A model generated the notes under the pieces. It was not told the origin of the DNA. It made no database searches and saw nothing but the letters and a program-made list of their open reading frames with translations. From positions 1 through 64,000 of the forward strand of contig NZ_JAKIHN010000005.1 of assembly GCF_021608185.1 (NCBI RefSeq): a stretch of 64,000 nt of DNA. Direction: 5' to 3'. The translations under genes were made by a program, and so were the position numbers. Origin of the DNA: Flavobacterium anseongense. GTDB taxonomy: Bacteria > Bacteroidota > Bacteroidia > Flavobacteriales > Flavobacteriaceae. The number at the start of each line of letters is the position of its first letter. The stretch's first letter is position 1. Below are positions 42,432 through 51,246 of this stretch, piece by piece.

Positions 42432-44603
42432 CTACATTTTCAAAATTTTGAAATTCACTTCTTTATCGTTGATTTTCAATTTAAAGAAATACGTTCCAAT
42501 TGCAAATTGTGAAATATCTACATTGGTAATCAATTCATTCCCTTTTTGGTTATACAACAATTGTCCTTGAACGTTATAAACGGTAACTTCAGAAATGGAA
42601 TCTTTAGAACTAATGGTTACTTTTCCCGTAGTTGGATTTGGATAATAACTATAGTCTAAGAAATCATTACTTACTTCACCTAAGGTTCCTGTGCATGTTA
42701 TAGTAGCATCCCATCCGGCAGCAACCGTATTTTGATCAGAAGTAAACTTAAAAGTCAATGAACCATCGGCAGCTGTTGAATCAAAAGTTCCTGGATTTGT
42801 ACTCCCTGTTAAACCACCAAATGTCAAATCAGGTGAAAGTAAATCTGGTCCATCATAGATGGATAAAAAGTCCCAATTATCTTCAAGCTCAAAACTTGTG
42901 AAAGTAACCCTTAGTTTTAACCCAGGATTATATGGTGTCATGGTTCTTGTCCAGGATTGCATATCGGTATAATTTCCGGTTGTACCACCTGTATCTGTAA
43001 ACGGCGTGTCTAAACAGTAATTAACTGCGGCAGTGGCAGCTATTTTCTCCCTTGAAGCTGGCTGTAAACCGGTACATAAAGGTCTAACTCTTACATTATA
43101 ATAAACATTTGGATTTAACCCGGTTGCTGTATATGAATTGGTTGTGGCCGTATTCCAAACAGAATTTGAACCAACTGGTCTAACCGAAACCTGCCAGGAA
43201 GTTGCAGAACCGATATCTGTCCATGCTATTTGTACCGAATCTGAAGTAATATTTGAAGTGGTTATATTGGTAACCGTATTTGGGCAACTGGTTACACAGT
43301 CTGTACTTAAACATGACTTGTTATTAACAGTATTTAAAATTACTGTTGTTGGTTGTGGTCCAAAACCATTATTAAAGCTTATTCCAACTCCTGATACCAA
43401 ATGGCAATAACTCATTATTGTTCCTTTCACTGATGATGATGGAATTGGTCCCAATGCACAACTTCCCTCTGTAAATCCTGCTTGCGTTCCACAACCATCT
43501 ATAGATGTACTATTCCCATTCCATACACAAGCATGCGTATGTCTTGAGCCTAAAAGGTGTCCAAATTCATGTGTGATAACCTGAACAGTCCAAGAAAAGG
43601 ATGGTACAGAACTATAACTAAAATTGACATCGGAATAACTATAATTATTTTGGGTACAAATTCCATTTATGGTGGCGGCAACTCCGCCTAGTCCATCGGG
43701 GTCAATCCCTACTAATTGACCAACATCTCCATCAAAAACAGGTCTGTTATCATTAAATGCATTTAAATAAGCTCCCGAACTTGTTCCGATTCCTTCATAT
43801 GGATCAGGAGTTGTCCAAATATACATTGATTTTAAACTAACTGTAATTCCATCATTGTTGTATAATGTTTGAACCCCATTAAAAACGGACGTCATCCAGT
43901 TGGTTGTAGCAGTGATGTCATTCCCGTTTAGAACAAACAAATTATTATCAACTTCAAAATACATTGAAACACATTTGGTACTAGTGATGTCTCTGTTAAA
44001 GTCACCATTACTTTCAGTCGAGCTATCTCCATCTTTTGTATGACAATCAAAGTCATTCAACACTTTCATTTTAGCATCCGAATAAACGATATAATCTGTT
44101 TGATTGTTTACTTTATCTAGCTTGCCAACAACAAGGTTTCCTAATTCAGAACTTGAAATGATTCCGTTAAACTCGCCATTAAAAAAATTGAATGCCGAAA
44201 CCGAATTCGTTTCTCCATTTATAATTCCGCGGTAGTAAACTCCTTTTTGATAGCTGATGTTTTTTGATTTATCCGTATCGACATGAAAACCTTCTGCAAA
44301 TGGATTTACTTTATACAAAAGCACAGCAATATTCTGATTTTGATATGGTATTTCTAATTCAATAGTTTCATATCGGTTGGCAACAATTTCATTTATTTTT
44401 TCAAAATTAATTGTTGCTAAAGTAGCATCGTTAACAACTTTGTTTACATCACTGTCAATAGTGTTTTGAGTTGCAGACAAAACAGAAATTGGTCTGAAGC
44501 TGGCCTTTAAGCTCTGTAATTCAGATACTCTTTCGGCAACTTTGTTTTGCGCGAACAAGCTTGTCAAACAAAATAATGCAGTTACTAGTAGGTGTTTTTT
44601 CAT
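42432..44603 (-). CDS. T9SS-secreted reprolysin-type zinc metalloprotease with FN3 and CUB domains
   Basis: A 723-residue extracellular protease. Signal peptide (MKKHLLVTALFCLTSLFAQ), prodomain, then an M12B-like catalytic domain with the extended motif HEFGHLLGSRH (His345, Glu346, His349, His355). This is followed by a fibronectin type III domain (about 450-545), a CUB domain (about 550-650, NWDFLSIYDGP) and a C-terminal type A sorting domain (YYPNPTTGKVTI). The start at 44603 directly precedes the signal peptide; the longer frame from 44687 does not. Likely degrades host or environmental protein outside the cell. Confidence 0.92.
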   Translation of the reverse strand: MKKHLLVTALFCLTSLFAQNKVAERVSELQSLKASFRPISVLSATQNTIDSDVNKVVNDATLATINFEKINEIVANRYETIELEIPYQNQNIAVLLYKVNPFAEGFHVDTDKSKNISYQKGVYYRGIINGETNSVSAFNFFNGEFNGIISSSELGNLVVGKLDKVNNQTDYIVYSDAKMKVLNDFDCHTKDGDSSTESNGDFNRDITSTKCVSMYFEVDNNLFVLNGNDITATTNWMTSVFNGVQTLYNNDGITVSLKSMYIWTTPDPYEGIGTSSGAYLNAFNDNRPVFDGDVGQLVGIDPDGLGGVAATINGICTQNNYSYSDVNFSYSSVPSFSWTVQVITHEFGHLLGSRHTHACVWNGNSTSIDGCGTQAGFTEGSCALGPIPSSSVKGTIMSYCHLVSGVGISFNNGFGPQPTTVILNTVNNKSCLSTDCVTSCPNTVTNITTSNITSDSVQIAWTDIGSATSWQVSVRPVGSNSVWNTATTNSYTATGLNPNVYYNVRVRPLCTGLQPASREKIAATAAVNYCLDTPFTDTGGTTGNYTDMQSWTRTMTPYNPGLKLRVTFTSFELEDNWDFLSIYDGPDLLSPDLTFGGLTGSTNPGTFDSTAADGSLTFKFTSDQNTVAAGWDATITCTGTLGEVSNDFLDYSYYPNPTTGKVTISSKDSISEVTVYNVQGQLLYNQKGNELITNVDISQFAIGTYFFKLKINDKEVNFKILKM

Positions 44604-44683
44604 AGCGTGAAGATATTTTTTTGTAAAGTTATTGAAATTCAGTGTAAAACAAATTTTGTTAGATGATTTTAAGATTTGTTTAT

Positions 44684-45043
44684 TCAAAAATGATAAAAAG
44701 CATCCTCAATATGTTCTATTTTATATGTCTTTTCTTCCTTGTATATCGCAATAATATCAAATCGAACTTCAGCATCTAAATCATTAGAAACTATGTATTC
44801 ATTTACGGCTTTGACCAGCAATTGGATTTTCTTTGGTTTTACAAAATCCTGAGGCAGACCAAAGTCAATCCTCGAACGGGTTTTGACTTCAACAGCGGCA
44901 ACTATGTTATCTTTTTGAGCGATGATATCAATCTCCGCTTTTTGAAATGTCCAATTAGTTTCCATAATAGCATAGCCGTTTTTTTGCAGAAACTCTACAG
45001 CTAATTCTTCGCCAAATTTACCAAGCTCATTGTGTTCTGCCAT
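44684..45043 (-). CDS. YraN/UPF0102 family nuclease-like protein
   Basis: A 119-residue protein of the UPF0102 family, with a restriction-endonuclease-like fold. GKFGEELAVEFLQKNGY, the EIDIIAQKDNIVAAVEVKTRS core (the D...E.K pattern of nucleases) and a C-terminal FDIIAIY strand are present. Biochemical role unsettled; a DNA-processing function is assumed from the fold. Confidence 0.92.
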   Translation of the reverse strand: MAEHNELGKFGEELAVEFLQKNGYAIMETNWTFQKAEIDIIAQKDNIVAAVEVKTRSRIDFGLPQDFVKPKKIQLLVKAVNEYIVSNDLDAEVRFDIIAIYKEEKTYKIEHIEDAFYHF

Positions 45044-45065
45044 ATAAGTAATTTTCAGTATTCAT

Positions 45066-45079
45066 CCCGAAGCTTCGGG
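45066..45079. repeat. Short perfect palindrome CCCGAAGCTTCGGG
   Basis: A 14-base palindrome in the 70-base gap between yraN and the LD-carboxypeptidase gene. No T-run follows on either strand, so a terminator is doubtful. Confidence 0.5.
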
Positions 45080-45113
45080 AGCAGTGTTCAGTTGTAATGC
45101 TTAATGTTAAAAA

Positions 45114-46070
45114 TTACTCAAAGGTGACTTTACTTTTTTCAGCTGTTACTTCCATCGAAACCTGTCTTCCGAAAATCAGTGCCCGATTATCTCTGATATG
45201 TCCGGCGGGGAAATTGTATATGATTGGTATGTTTAATCCTTTCACTGTATCTTCTATAATCTCTAAAGCGTTTCTTCCCCATGGAATGTCGTTGTCTTTC
45301 ATTTCTGTCATTGCGCCAACGATGATTCCTTTTAAACTACTCAAACAGCCGTTGCGTTTTAAGTTCATCATCATTCGGTCGACATGGTATAAATATTCAT
45401 CCAAATCTTCGATAAACAATATTTTATCATGGCAGTCAATCGCCGATTCCGAACCTAACAAACTGTATAAAATAGACAGATTTCCACCAACCAATTCGCC
45501 TTTAGCTTTGCCGTTATGATTTAAGGCATCGCAATCTAAAGTGTATTGCAATTTATCTCCAAACAAAGCAGCACACAACGAATTCTTAGCTTCGTCTGTC
45601 GCTCTTGGAATAGCAACCGGCATGGTTGCGTGTAAAGATTCTATTCCCATTCGGTTCAAATGACTGTGCAAAACGGTCACATCGCTAAAACCAATAATCC
45701 ATTTTGGATTTTGTTTGAATTTGGCAAAATCCAATTTATCTATAATTTTCACCGTTCCATAACCACCACGAACGCACCAAATTGCTTTGATGTTTTGATT
45801 GTCCATTTGCTCCTGAAAATCTGCTGCACGTTGGTCATCCGTTCCTGCCAATTGATAATAATCTAAACCAATTGTATTCCCGATTTTTACATTCAATCCC
45901 CAACCTTCGAGTAAATCAATGGTTGGTTTTAAATTGTCATCAATATTTTTTCTTGCGGTAGAAACGATGGCAACGGTGTCGCCTTTTTGCAGGTAAGGTG
46001 GTGTAATCATCTTTTTTTGTGAATAAGAAGAAATTGAAATTATAGATAGTAAAAGTATAAGCGTTCGCAT
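45114..46070 (-). CDS. Exported LD-carboxypeptidase (S66 family)
   Basis: A 318-residue serine peptidase of family S66, which trims D-alanine from tetrapeptide stems of peptidoglycan. The RGGYG motif (after AIWCV), nucleophile Ser in IIGFSDVT, a Glu in FIEDLDEY and the His in FPAGHIRDN form the expected catalytic set. A signal peptide (MRTLILLLSIISISSYSQ) differs from the cytoplasmic LdcA of E. coli and implies periplasmic action. Start 46070 fits the signal peptide. A TACTTTTG -7 element lies 31 bases upstream. Confidence 0.9.
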   Translation of the reverse strand: MRTLILLLSIISISSYSQKKMITPPYLQKGDTVAIVSTARKNIDDNLKPTIDLLEGWGLNVKIGNTIGLDYYQLAGTDDQRAADFQEQMDNQNIKAIWCVRGGYGTVKIIDKLDFAKFKQNPKWIIGFSDVTVLHSHLNRMGIESLHATMPVAIPRATDEAKNSLCAALFGDKLQYTLDCDALNHNGKAKGELVGGNLSILYSLLGSESAIDCHDKILFIEDLDEYLYHVDRMMMNLKRNGCLSSLKGIIVGAMTEMKDNDIPWGRNALEIIEDTVKGLNIPIIYNFPAGHIRDNRALIFGRQVSMEVTAEKSKVTFE

Positions 46071-46100
46071 TAATAGATTTGGTTTGAAAAATAGCCATTT

Positions 46101-46108
46101 CAAAAGTA
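46101..46108 (-). promoter_or_regulatory. -7 element (TACTTTTG) for the LD-carboxypeptidase gene
   Basis: A perfect TAnnTTTG match on the minus strand, 31-38 bases before the ATG at 46070. The same octamer precedes the SCO and feoA genes. Confidence 0.5.
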
Positions 46109-46153
46109 AACAAATCCCAAAATTAATTAGTTAAATCTTGGCTTAAAAATACT

Positions 46154-46161
46154 TATTTTTG
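46154..46161 (+). promoter_or_regulatory. -7 element (TATTTTTG) for metG
   Basis: A TAnnTTTG match 43-50 bases before the metG ATG. It would give a leader of about 36 bases that starts at the hairpin described next. Confidence 0.5.
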
Positions 46162-46167
46162 CACTTC

Positions 46168-46188
46168 ATTCTGAATCAAGTTCAGAAT
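46168..46188 (+). other. Hairpin in the metG leader
   Basis: ATTCTGAA (46168-46175) and TTCAGAAT (46181-46188) form a perfect 8-bp stem with a 5-base loop TCAAG, at or just after the predicted transcription start. Related CTGAAACGAGTTCAG sequence occurs at about 3872-3888, so it may be a remnant of a dispersed repeat and not a regulator. Confidence 0.45.
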
Positions 46189-46203
46189 CTTTTAATTATA
46201 CAT

Positions 46204-48261
46204 ATGTTAGAAAATCCAAAAAGATATACCATCACAGCCGCGTTGCCTTACACCAATGGTCCAATTCATATTGGCCATTTGGCGGGCGTTTATGTGCCAT
46301 CAGATATATATGCCCGTTACTTAAGATTGCAAGGGAAAGATGTTGCCTTCATCTGCGGAAGCGATGAACATGGTGTTGCTATTTCAATGAAAGCCAAAAA
46401 AGAAGGTATCACACCGCAACAGGTTATTGATAAATACGACGGAATTATTCGTCAGTCGTTTATCGATTTTGGAATTTCGTTTGATAACTATTCGAGAACA
46501 TCATCCAAAATTCATCACGATACTGCGCAAGAGTTTTTCAGAAAATTATATGATAATAATGACTTCGTTGAAGAAGTTACCGAGCAATTGTATGATGCCA
46601 AAGCGGATCAATTTTTGGCCGACAGATTCGTAACCGGAACTTGTCCGAAATGTGACAATCCGGAAGCTTATGGCGACCAATGCGAACGTTGTGGCTCGAC
46701 TTTGAATGCTACCGATTTGATTAATCCAAAATCAACGATTACCGGAGAAACTCCAATTTTGAAATCGACTAAACACTGGTTTTTGCCATTGGACAGATAT
46801 CAGGATTTTTTACAGAAATGGATTTTACAAGACCATGCGAAAGACTGGAAAGTAAATGTTTTGGGTCAGGTAAAATCATGGTTGGATGATGGTTTGAAAC
46901 CTCGCGCAGTAACCCGAGATTTAGATTGGGGGATTGACGTTCCGGTTGAAGGTGCCGAAGGAAAGAAATTATACGTTTGGTTTGATGCGCCGATTGGTTA
47001 CATTTCTTCAACCAAAGAATGGGCAGCAAGAGAAGGCAAAAATTGGGAAGATTACTGGAAAAAAGAGGATACAAAACTGATTCATTTTATTGGGAAAGAC
47101 AACATTGTTTTTCACTGTATTATTTTCCCTGCGATGTTAAAAGCAGAAGGAACTTATATTTTACCTGATAACGTTCCGGCGAATGAATTTTTGAATTTGG
47201 AGGGAAACAAACTTTCGACTTCTAAAAATTGGGCGGTTTGGTTGCACGAATATTTACAGGATTTCCCCGAAAAGCAAGATGTATTGCGTTATGCTTTGAC
47301 TGCAAATGCTCCTGAAACCAAAGACAATGACTTTACCTGGAAGGATTTTCAGGCGAGAAATAATAATGAACTGGCTGCGGTTTTTGGAAATTTCATCAAT
47401 CGTGTCGTGGTTTTAACCAATAAATATTACAACGGAATTGTACCAACTCCAAATGAGTTTAATGAAGTTGACACGCAAACCTTAGCCGAATTAAAAGCAT
47501 ATCCTGCTGTAATTTCAAACTCGATTGAACGCTACCGATTTAGAGAAGCGCAAGGCGAATTGATGAATGTGGCGCGTTTGGGAAATAAATATCTTGCTGA
47601 CGAAGAACCATGGAAAATGGTAAAGACCAATCCGGAACGAGTAGAGACACAAATGTATGTGGCGCTTCAGATTGCGGCAGCATTACAAGTTTTATGTGAA
47701 CCATTTTTACCGTTTACTGCAAGCAAATTAGCAACCATTTTAAATAGTAAAAATCTAAGTTGGAATTCGGTTTCAGAAACATCCGATTTACTTCCTTCAG
47801 GACATCAAATAGGTGAAGCCCAAATTTTATTTGCCCAAATTGAAGATGCCGAAATCCAAAAACAAATAGACAAGCTGGAAGCTACTAAAACATCAAACGC
47901 GATGGAAAATAAAATTACCGAACCTCAAAAACCAATAGCAACATTCGAAGATTTTGCCAAATTAGATTTGCGAGTTGGGACCATTGTTGAAGCTGAGAAA
48001 ATGCCAAAAGCAAATAAACTTTTGGTTTTAAAAGTCGATACCGGTTTGGATGTTAGAACCATAGTTTCCGGAATTGCCGAGCATTTTTCACCGGAAGAAG
48101 TTGTTGGTAAGCGTGTTACGGTTTTGATTAATTTAGCTCCAAGAGCTTTGCGTGGCGTAGAAAGTGAAGGCATGATTTTGATGACCAATAACGCTGAAGG
48201 CAAATTAGTTTTTGTAAATCCTGATGCTGACGGTGTTGATAATGGTGCTTTGATTAGCTAA
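46204..48261 (+). CDS. metG: Methionyl-tRNA synthetase
   Basis: A 685-residue class I synthetase. HIGH motif in [12 protein letters not shown], a zinc knuckle [17 protein letters not shown], the signature [11 protein letters not shown] in place of KMSKS, an anticodon-binding helical domain and a C-terminal tRNA-binding OB domain (about 575-685, [29 protein letters not shown]). The start at 46204 ([19 protein letters not shown]) corresponds to the usual start in this phylum; the frame extends to 46159 without support. Confidence 0.97.
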   Translation: MLENPKRYTITAALPYTNGPIHIGHLAGVYVPSDIYARYLRLQGKDVAFICGSDEHGVAISMKAKKEGITPQQVIDKYDGIIRQSFIDFGISFDNYSRTSSKIHHDTAQEFFRKLYDNNDFVEEVTEQLYDAKADQFLADRFVTGTCPKCDNPEAYGDQCERCGSTLNATDLINPKSTITGETPILKSTKHWFLPLDRYQDFLQKWILQDHAKDWKVNVLGQVKSWLDDGLKPRAVTRDLDWGIDVPVEGAEGKKLYVWFDAPIGYISSTKEWAAREGKNWEDYWKKEDTKLIHFIGKDNIVFHCIIFPAMLKAEGTYILPDNVPANEFLNLEGNKLSTSKNWAVWLHEYLQDFPEKQDVLRYALTANAPETKDNDFTWKDFQARNNNELAAVFGNFINRVVVLTNKYYNGIVPTPNEFNEVDTQTLAELKAYPAVISNSIERYRFREAQGELMNVARLGNKYLADEEPWKMVKTNPERVETQMYVALQIAAALQVLCEPFLPFTASKLATILNSKNLSWNSVSETSDLLPSGHQIGEAQILFAQIEDAEIQKQIDKLEATKTSNAMENKITEPQKPIATFEDFAKLDLRVGTIVEAEKMPKANKLLVLKVDTGLDVRTIVSGIAEHFSPEEVVGKRVTVLINLAPRALRGVESEGMILMTNNAEGKLVFVNPDADGVDNGALIS

Positions 48262-48272
48262 ATTATAGAATT

Positions 48273-48959
48273 ATGAATCTAAAAGTTATTGCCTTCGATG
48301 CTGACGACACTTTGTTTGTCAATGAGCCTTATTTTCAGGAAACGGAGCAAAAATTCTGTGCTTTGATGAGCGATTATTTATCGCATCAAGGATTATCGCA
48401 ACAATTATTTAAAACCGAAATCGACAATCTCGACTTGTATGGTTATGGCATTAAAGGCTATACATTATCAATGATTGAAGCGGCAATGAAAATCTCTGAC
48501 AATACTTTGTCTGTAGAAGTTATTGGGGAAATTATTGAATTGGGGAAAGCATTATTACAAAGACCTATCGAACTTTTAGATGGCGTTGAAGAAACGCTAA
48601 AAGCACTTCAGGGAAAATACAAACTGATTGTGGCAACCAAAGGCGATTTAAAAGACCAACAAAGAAAGCTTCACGACTCCGGTCTTGGTCCTTATTTTCA
48701 TCATATTGAAGTGATGTCTGACAAACAGGAATTGAATTATGAGAAACTTTTAAAGCGGTTGGAAATTGAGTCAAAAGAATTTTTTATGATTGGAAATTCA
48801 TTGAAGTCGGACGTTTTACCTGTATTAAATATTGGTGGTTATGCTGTTCATATTCCGTTTCACACGACTTGGGAACATGAAAAAATTAGCCATAAAGTAA
48901 GTCATCCTAATTTTAGAACCTTGGAAAAGATATCGGATGTTTTGGAGATTTTGCTGTAA
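48273..48959 (+). CDS. HAD-superfamily hydrolase
   Basis: A 228-residue phosphatase-like protein. Catalytic Asp9 and Asp11 in AFDADDTLF, a Thr in VATKGD, a Lys further on and a GNSLKSDVLPVLNIGG acidic loop make the complete HAD motif set. The helical cap lies at about 20-90. It follows metG by 11 bases. The substrate is unknown. Confidence 0.9.
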   Translation: MNLKVIAFDADDTLFVNEPYFQETEQKFCALMSDYLSHQGLSQQLFKTEIDNLDLYGYGIKGYTLSMIEAAMKISDNTLSVEVIGEIIELGKALLQRPIELLDGVEETLKALQGKYKLIVATKGDLKDQQRKLHDSGLGPYFHHIEVMSDKQELNYEKLLKRLEIESKEFFMIGNSLKSDVLPVLNIGGYAVHIPFHTTWEHEKISHKVSHPNFRTLEKISDVLEILL

Positions 48960-48963
48960 ACCT

Positions 48964-49437
48964 TTAGAAAATATAAGTCCAATTTACACCATCACTTATG
49001 ACTATTACCGTTTTTAGTGTACCATTTCCGGGCATGTTTAAAGGTGCTGCAGTAGCAGAATTGGAATCTTTCGCAAAAAACTGACCACCATAAGTATAAA
49101 TTTGGGCTGTAATAGAATTAGAAATATTTCTCAAGATGTAGATTCTACCTGGGAAACTTGCTGCATTTGGCAAGATAAACTCCTGACTCCCGGATAACGG
49201 GGTTAACGAAATATAAACACCATCATTAATAGCTGTAGCACTACTCGGAGGTCCTCCATAAAAAGCAGCCGAACCAGCAACCAAAGCATTGGCAATCCCT
49301 ATCTCCCTTACACTTAAATTACCATTAATATCCAATGTGCTTAAGGGTGCTGTTGTATTTATACCAACCTGTGCTCTACCATAATTTGAAGCCAAAAAGA
49401 CCGCAATTAAAATTGGTGTTAATTTTAATTTTTCCAT
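48964..49437 (-). CDS. Secreted hypothetical protein with GINTTAPLSTLDINGN motif
   Basis: A 157-residue protein with a signal peptide (ends around RAQ, residue 22). The stretch QVGINTTAPLSTLDINGN is a common N-terminal motif in secreted Flavobacterial proteins that resemble phage tail-fibre or adhesin pieces. The rest is predicted beta-rich, and ends in the strand NWTYIF. It has no sorting domain, so it is shorter than most relatives. Confidence 0.72.
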   Translation of the reverse strand: MEKLKLTPILIAVFLASNYGRAQVGINTTAPLSTLDINGNLSVREIGIANALVAGSAAFYGGPPSSATAINDGVYISLTPLSGSQEFILPNAASFPGRIYILRNISNSITAQIYTYGGQFFAKDSNSATAAPLNMPGNGTLKTVIVISDGVNWTYIF

Positions 49438-49577
49438 GGTTTGTTGAATTTGACAATTTAAATGTAACTAAATTGTTGAATAAATATTACTTAACTATTT
49501 TAAAATCGATAGCGAAAACGTTTGCGTGTTGACAACTTTGTGTTTTTTGCGTTAAAAGATTACGATTTTTGCAATAA

Positions 49578-49608
49578 AAAAACGGCTAAACTTTAATTTG
49601 CCGTTTTT
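49578..49608. terminator. Terminator downstream of the HRDC gene
   Basis: AAAAACGGC (49578-49586) and GCCGTTTTT (49600-49608) pair perfectly, with an inner TAAA/TTT extension and flanking A- and T-runs. Confidence 0.8.
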
Positions 49609-49627
49609 AGTTAAAGATCATTTTGAT

Positions 49628-50068
49628 TTATAAAGCGTTTAAAACCGACATTATATCATCGCCGTATTTCTCCGTTCTCTTCTTTCCGAAACCAGAAATA
49701 TTTTCTAATTCAGATAGCGTTTGAGGGTTTGCTTTGACAACAGCAACTAAATGAGAATTATGGCAAATCCTGAAGGCCGACCAGTCTAACTTTTTTGCTA
49801 AATCGTTTCTCCAACTTTGTAGTGCTTTGAAAGTTTTGAGCTCAATCGGCGATAATTCTTCTTCTGAAAACTTACTTACTTGTTTTTCATTTTTGCTGAT
49901 TTTTGGCTCGAAGAAAACCACCGCTGACCAATAATCTAAAGTTCCGGTTGTTACAAAATTCGTCGAGCTTAGCTTTACCTCAACCGCATCTAAAAACTCA
50001 TTCATTCGGGTTTGGTCTTGTTGGCAATGCTCTTTGCTCAGTCTGATATTAAATACTTTGATATTCAT
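49628..50068 (-). CDS. HRDC domain-containing protein
   Basis: A 146-residue protein. The C-terminal 70 residues are an HRDC domain (LKTFKALQSWRNDLAKKLDWSAFRICHNSHLVAVVKANPQTLSELENISGFGKKRTEKYG), a helical module that binds nucleic acid in RecQ helicases and RNase D. The N-terminal part (MNIKVFNIRLSKEHCQQDQTRMNEFL) is found in similar stand-alone HRDC proteins in this phylum. No helicase or nuclease domain is attached. Adjacent to an SSB gene, which fits a role in DNA handling. Confidence 0.85.
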   Translation of the reverse strand: MNIKVFNIRLSKEHCQQDQTRMNEFLDAVEVKLSSTNFVTTGTLDYWSAVVFFEPKISKNEKQVSKFSEEELSPIELKTFKALQSWRNDLAKKLDWSAFRICHNSHLVAVVKANPQTLSELENISGFGKKRTEKYGDDIMSVLNAL

Positions 50069-50139
50069 GACCAGTTGATTTAAACCTCTCGACAATCCCG
50101 ATTCTAACTAATCAAAACCGGGAATTCGAGTTGATGGTT

Positions 50140-50472
50140 TTATTTCCCTAATAAAAGAATATCATTAGCAACTACTTCCGTAACATATCTTTTGTTACCG
50201 TCTTTGTCGTCAAAACTTCTGTGTGTTAGTTTTCCTTCGATGGCAATTTCTTTGCCTTTGTCGACATACTTTTCGATGATTTCGGCTAATTTACCCCATG
50301 CAGACACACGATGCCATTCGGTTTGTTCTACTTTTTCACCTTTATCATTGGTGTAATTTTCATTAGTAGCAATAGTGATGTTGGCTACTTTTTTCCCTCC
50401 GTCGAAGTTTTTGATTTCAGGTTCTTGTCCTACGTGACCGATTAATTGTACTTTGTTTCTCATTGCATTCAT
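50140..50472 (-). CDS. ssb: Single-stranded DNA-binding protein, short form without acidic tail
   Basis: A 110-residue OB-fold protein: KVQLIGHVGQEPEIKNF, an NITIATNENYTNDKGEKVEQTEWHRVSAWGKLAEI core, and GKEIAIEGKLTHRSFDDKDGNKRYVTEV. The usual C-terminal linker and acidic DDDIPF-type tip, needed for protein recruitment, are missing: the protein ends at ANDILLLGK. It may be a second SSB used in recombination or competence. Two ATGs (50472, 50463) are possible starts. The 5' region has an imperfect GTCGG/CCGAC hairpin (about 50517-50551). Confidence 0.9.
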   Translation of the reverse strand: MNAMRNKVQLIGHVGQEPEIKNFDGGKKVANITIATNENYTNDKGEKVEQTEWHRVSAWGKLAEIIEKYVDKGKEIAIEGKLTHRSFDDKDGNKRYVTEVVANDILLLGK

Positions 50473-50733
50473 GGCGTTTAAAATTTAAATGTTATTGTTA
50501 TTTTTTACTTTTCGCTGTCGGTTGTGAGTTTTTGGTTTCTCATTTCCGACGTTGCAAAGTTGTGATGGTTGGTGAAATTTATTCGGTAGTTATACGTTTA
50601 CTTTCGGTTGTAATTGTTTGTACCCGTTTGTAAACGGAAAATTTTTATTATATTTGATTGAGAAAAGGATGACAAATACATACGGGAAATGTCACATAAT
50701 TTCCTTCAGCAGTAACTTTGCTCGTGTTATAGT
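50473..50733. other. Intergenic region between ssb and the repeats, no gene seen
   Basis: The first part of a 413-base gap. It holds an imperfect GTCGG/CCGAC hairpin at about 50517-50551 and the palindrome CCGTTTGTAAACGG at 50624-50637. A frame of 85 codons running through to 50875 crosses two repeats and is not credible as a protein. Confidence 0.5.
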
Positions 50734-50773
50734 AAGAGGAGGACTGTCAATGACTGTCAGGTATTTTATTCTT
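50734..50773. repeat. Dispersed hairpin repeat, copy 2 (GAGGAGGAC...AGGTATTTT)
   Basis: Same flanks as 5239-5280. The hairpin arms here are GACTGTCA and TGACTGTC (50742-50758) around one base, with a single mismatched pair. Confidence 0.75.
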
Positions 50774-50796
50774 CTGAAAACCAATGAACGTGTATT

Positions 50797-50841
50797 TAGC
50801 CCCGATTGCAGCAACTACCGCGTAGTGCGGAAAGCGGGAGG
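50797..50841. repeat. TAGCCCCGAT...GCGGAAAGCGGGAG element, short copy
   Basis: Head TAGCCCCGATTGCAGC and tail GTGCGGAAAGCGGGAG surround a 5-bp hairpin ACTAC-cgc-GTAGT. It lies 45 bases before the zinc-ribbon gene, directly after another repeat type. Confidence 0.7.
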
Positions 50842-50885
50842 GATTATCTTAAAAAAGCAACTGTTGTGCTACTAATATTAAAAAA

Positions 50886-51236
50886 ATGAGTAAAGTCTGT
50901 TTAGAATGTGGTGAAAAAATTGTGGGTCGCGAGGACAAAAAGTTCTGCAGCGATGGTTGCCGCAATGCTTTTAACAACAAAATAAATAAAGACAGCACAA
51001 ATTATATGCGTAACATCAATAACAAGTTACGCAAAAATTACCGAATTTTGTCAAACCTCAATACGGAAGGAAAATCGAAAACCACCAAAACCAAGCTGTT
51101 GAGTAAGGGTTTTGATTTTGATTTTTTTACCAACATACTAAATACTGGAACGGGCAACACATATTTTTTTGTGTATGACCAAGGTTATCGCTTGTTGGAT
51201 AGCGATTTTTATATGTTAGTAAAAAGAGAACATTAA
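50886..51236 (+). CDS. Small zinc-ribbon protein
   Basis: A 116-residue protein. The N-terminus has a four-cysteine zinc site (Cys5, Cys8, Cys21, Cys25 in CLECGEKI and KFCSDGCRNAFNNK), followed by a basic helical region and a C-terminal part rich in aromatic residues (YFFVYDQGYRLLDSDFYML). Similar short proteins are common in this phylum, with no known function that I can name. It is followed by the M28 gene after 10 bases. Confidence 0.8.
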   Translation: MSKVCLECGEKIVGREDKKFCSDGCRNAFNNKINKDSTNYMRNINNKLRKNYRILSNLNTEGKSKTTKTKLLSKGFDFDFFTNILNTGTGNTYFFVYDQGYRLLDSDFYMLVKREH

Positions 51237-51246
51237 TTTTATTTTA

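Noticed and set aside
45066-45079. Terminator for the LD-carboxypeptidase gene
   Set aside because: The palindrome has no following T-run on the minus strand.
46168-46188. T-box-like or methionine riboswitch before metG
   Set aside because: The leader is only about 36 bases with one 8-bp hairpin, far too small for known riboswitches; the sequence resembles a repeat remnant.
50618-50875. 85-codon frame between ssb and the zinc-ribbon gene
   Set aside because: It runs through two dispersed repeats and has no domain or conserved start.
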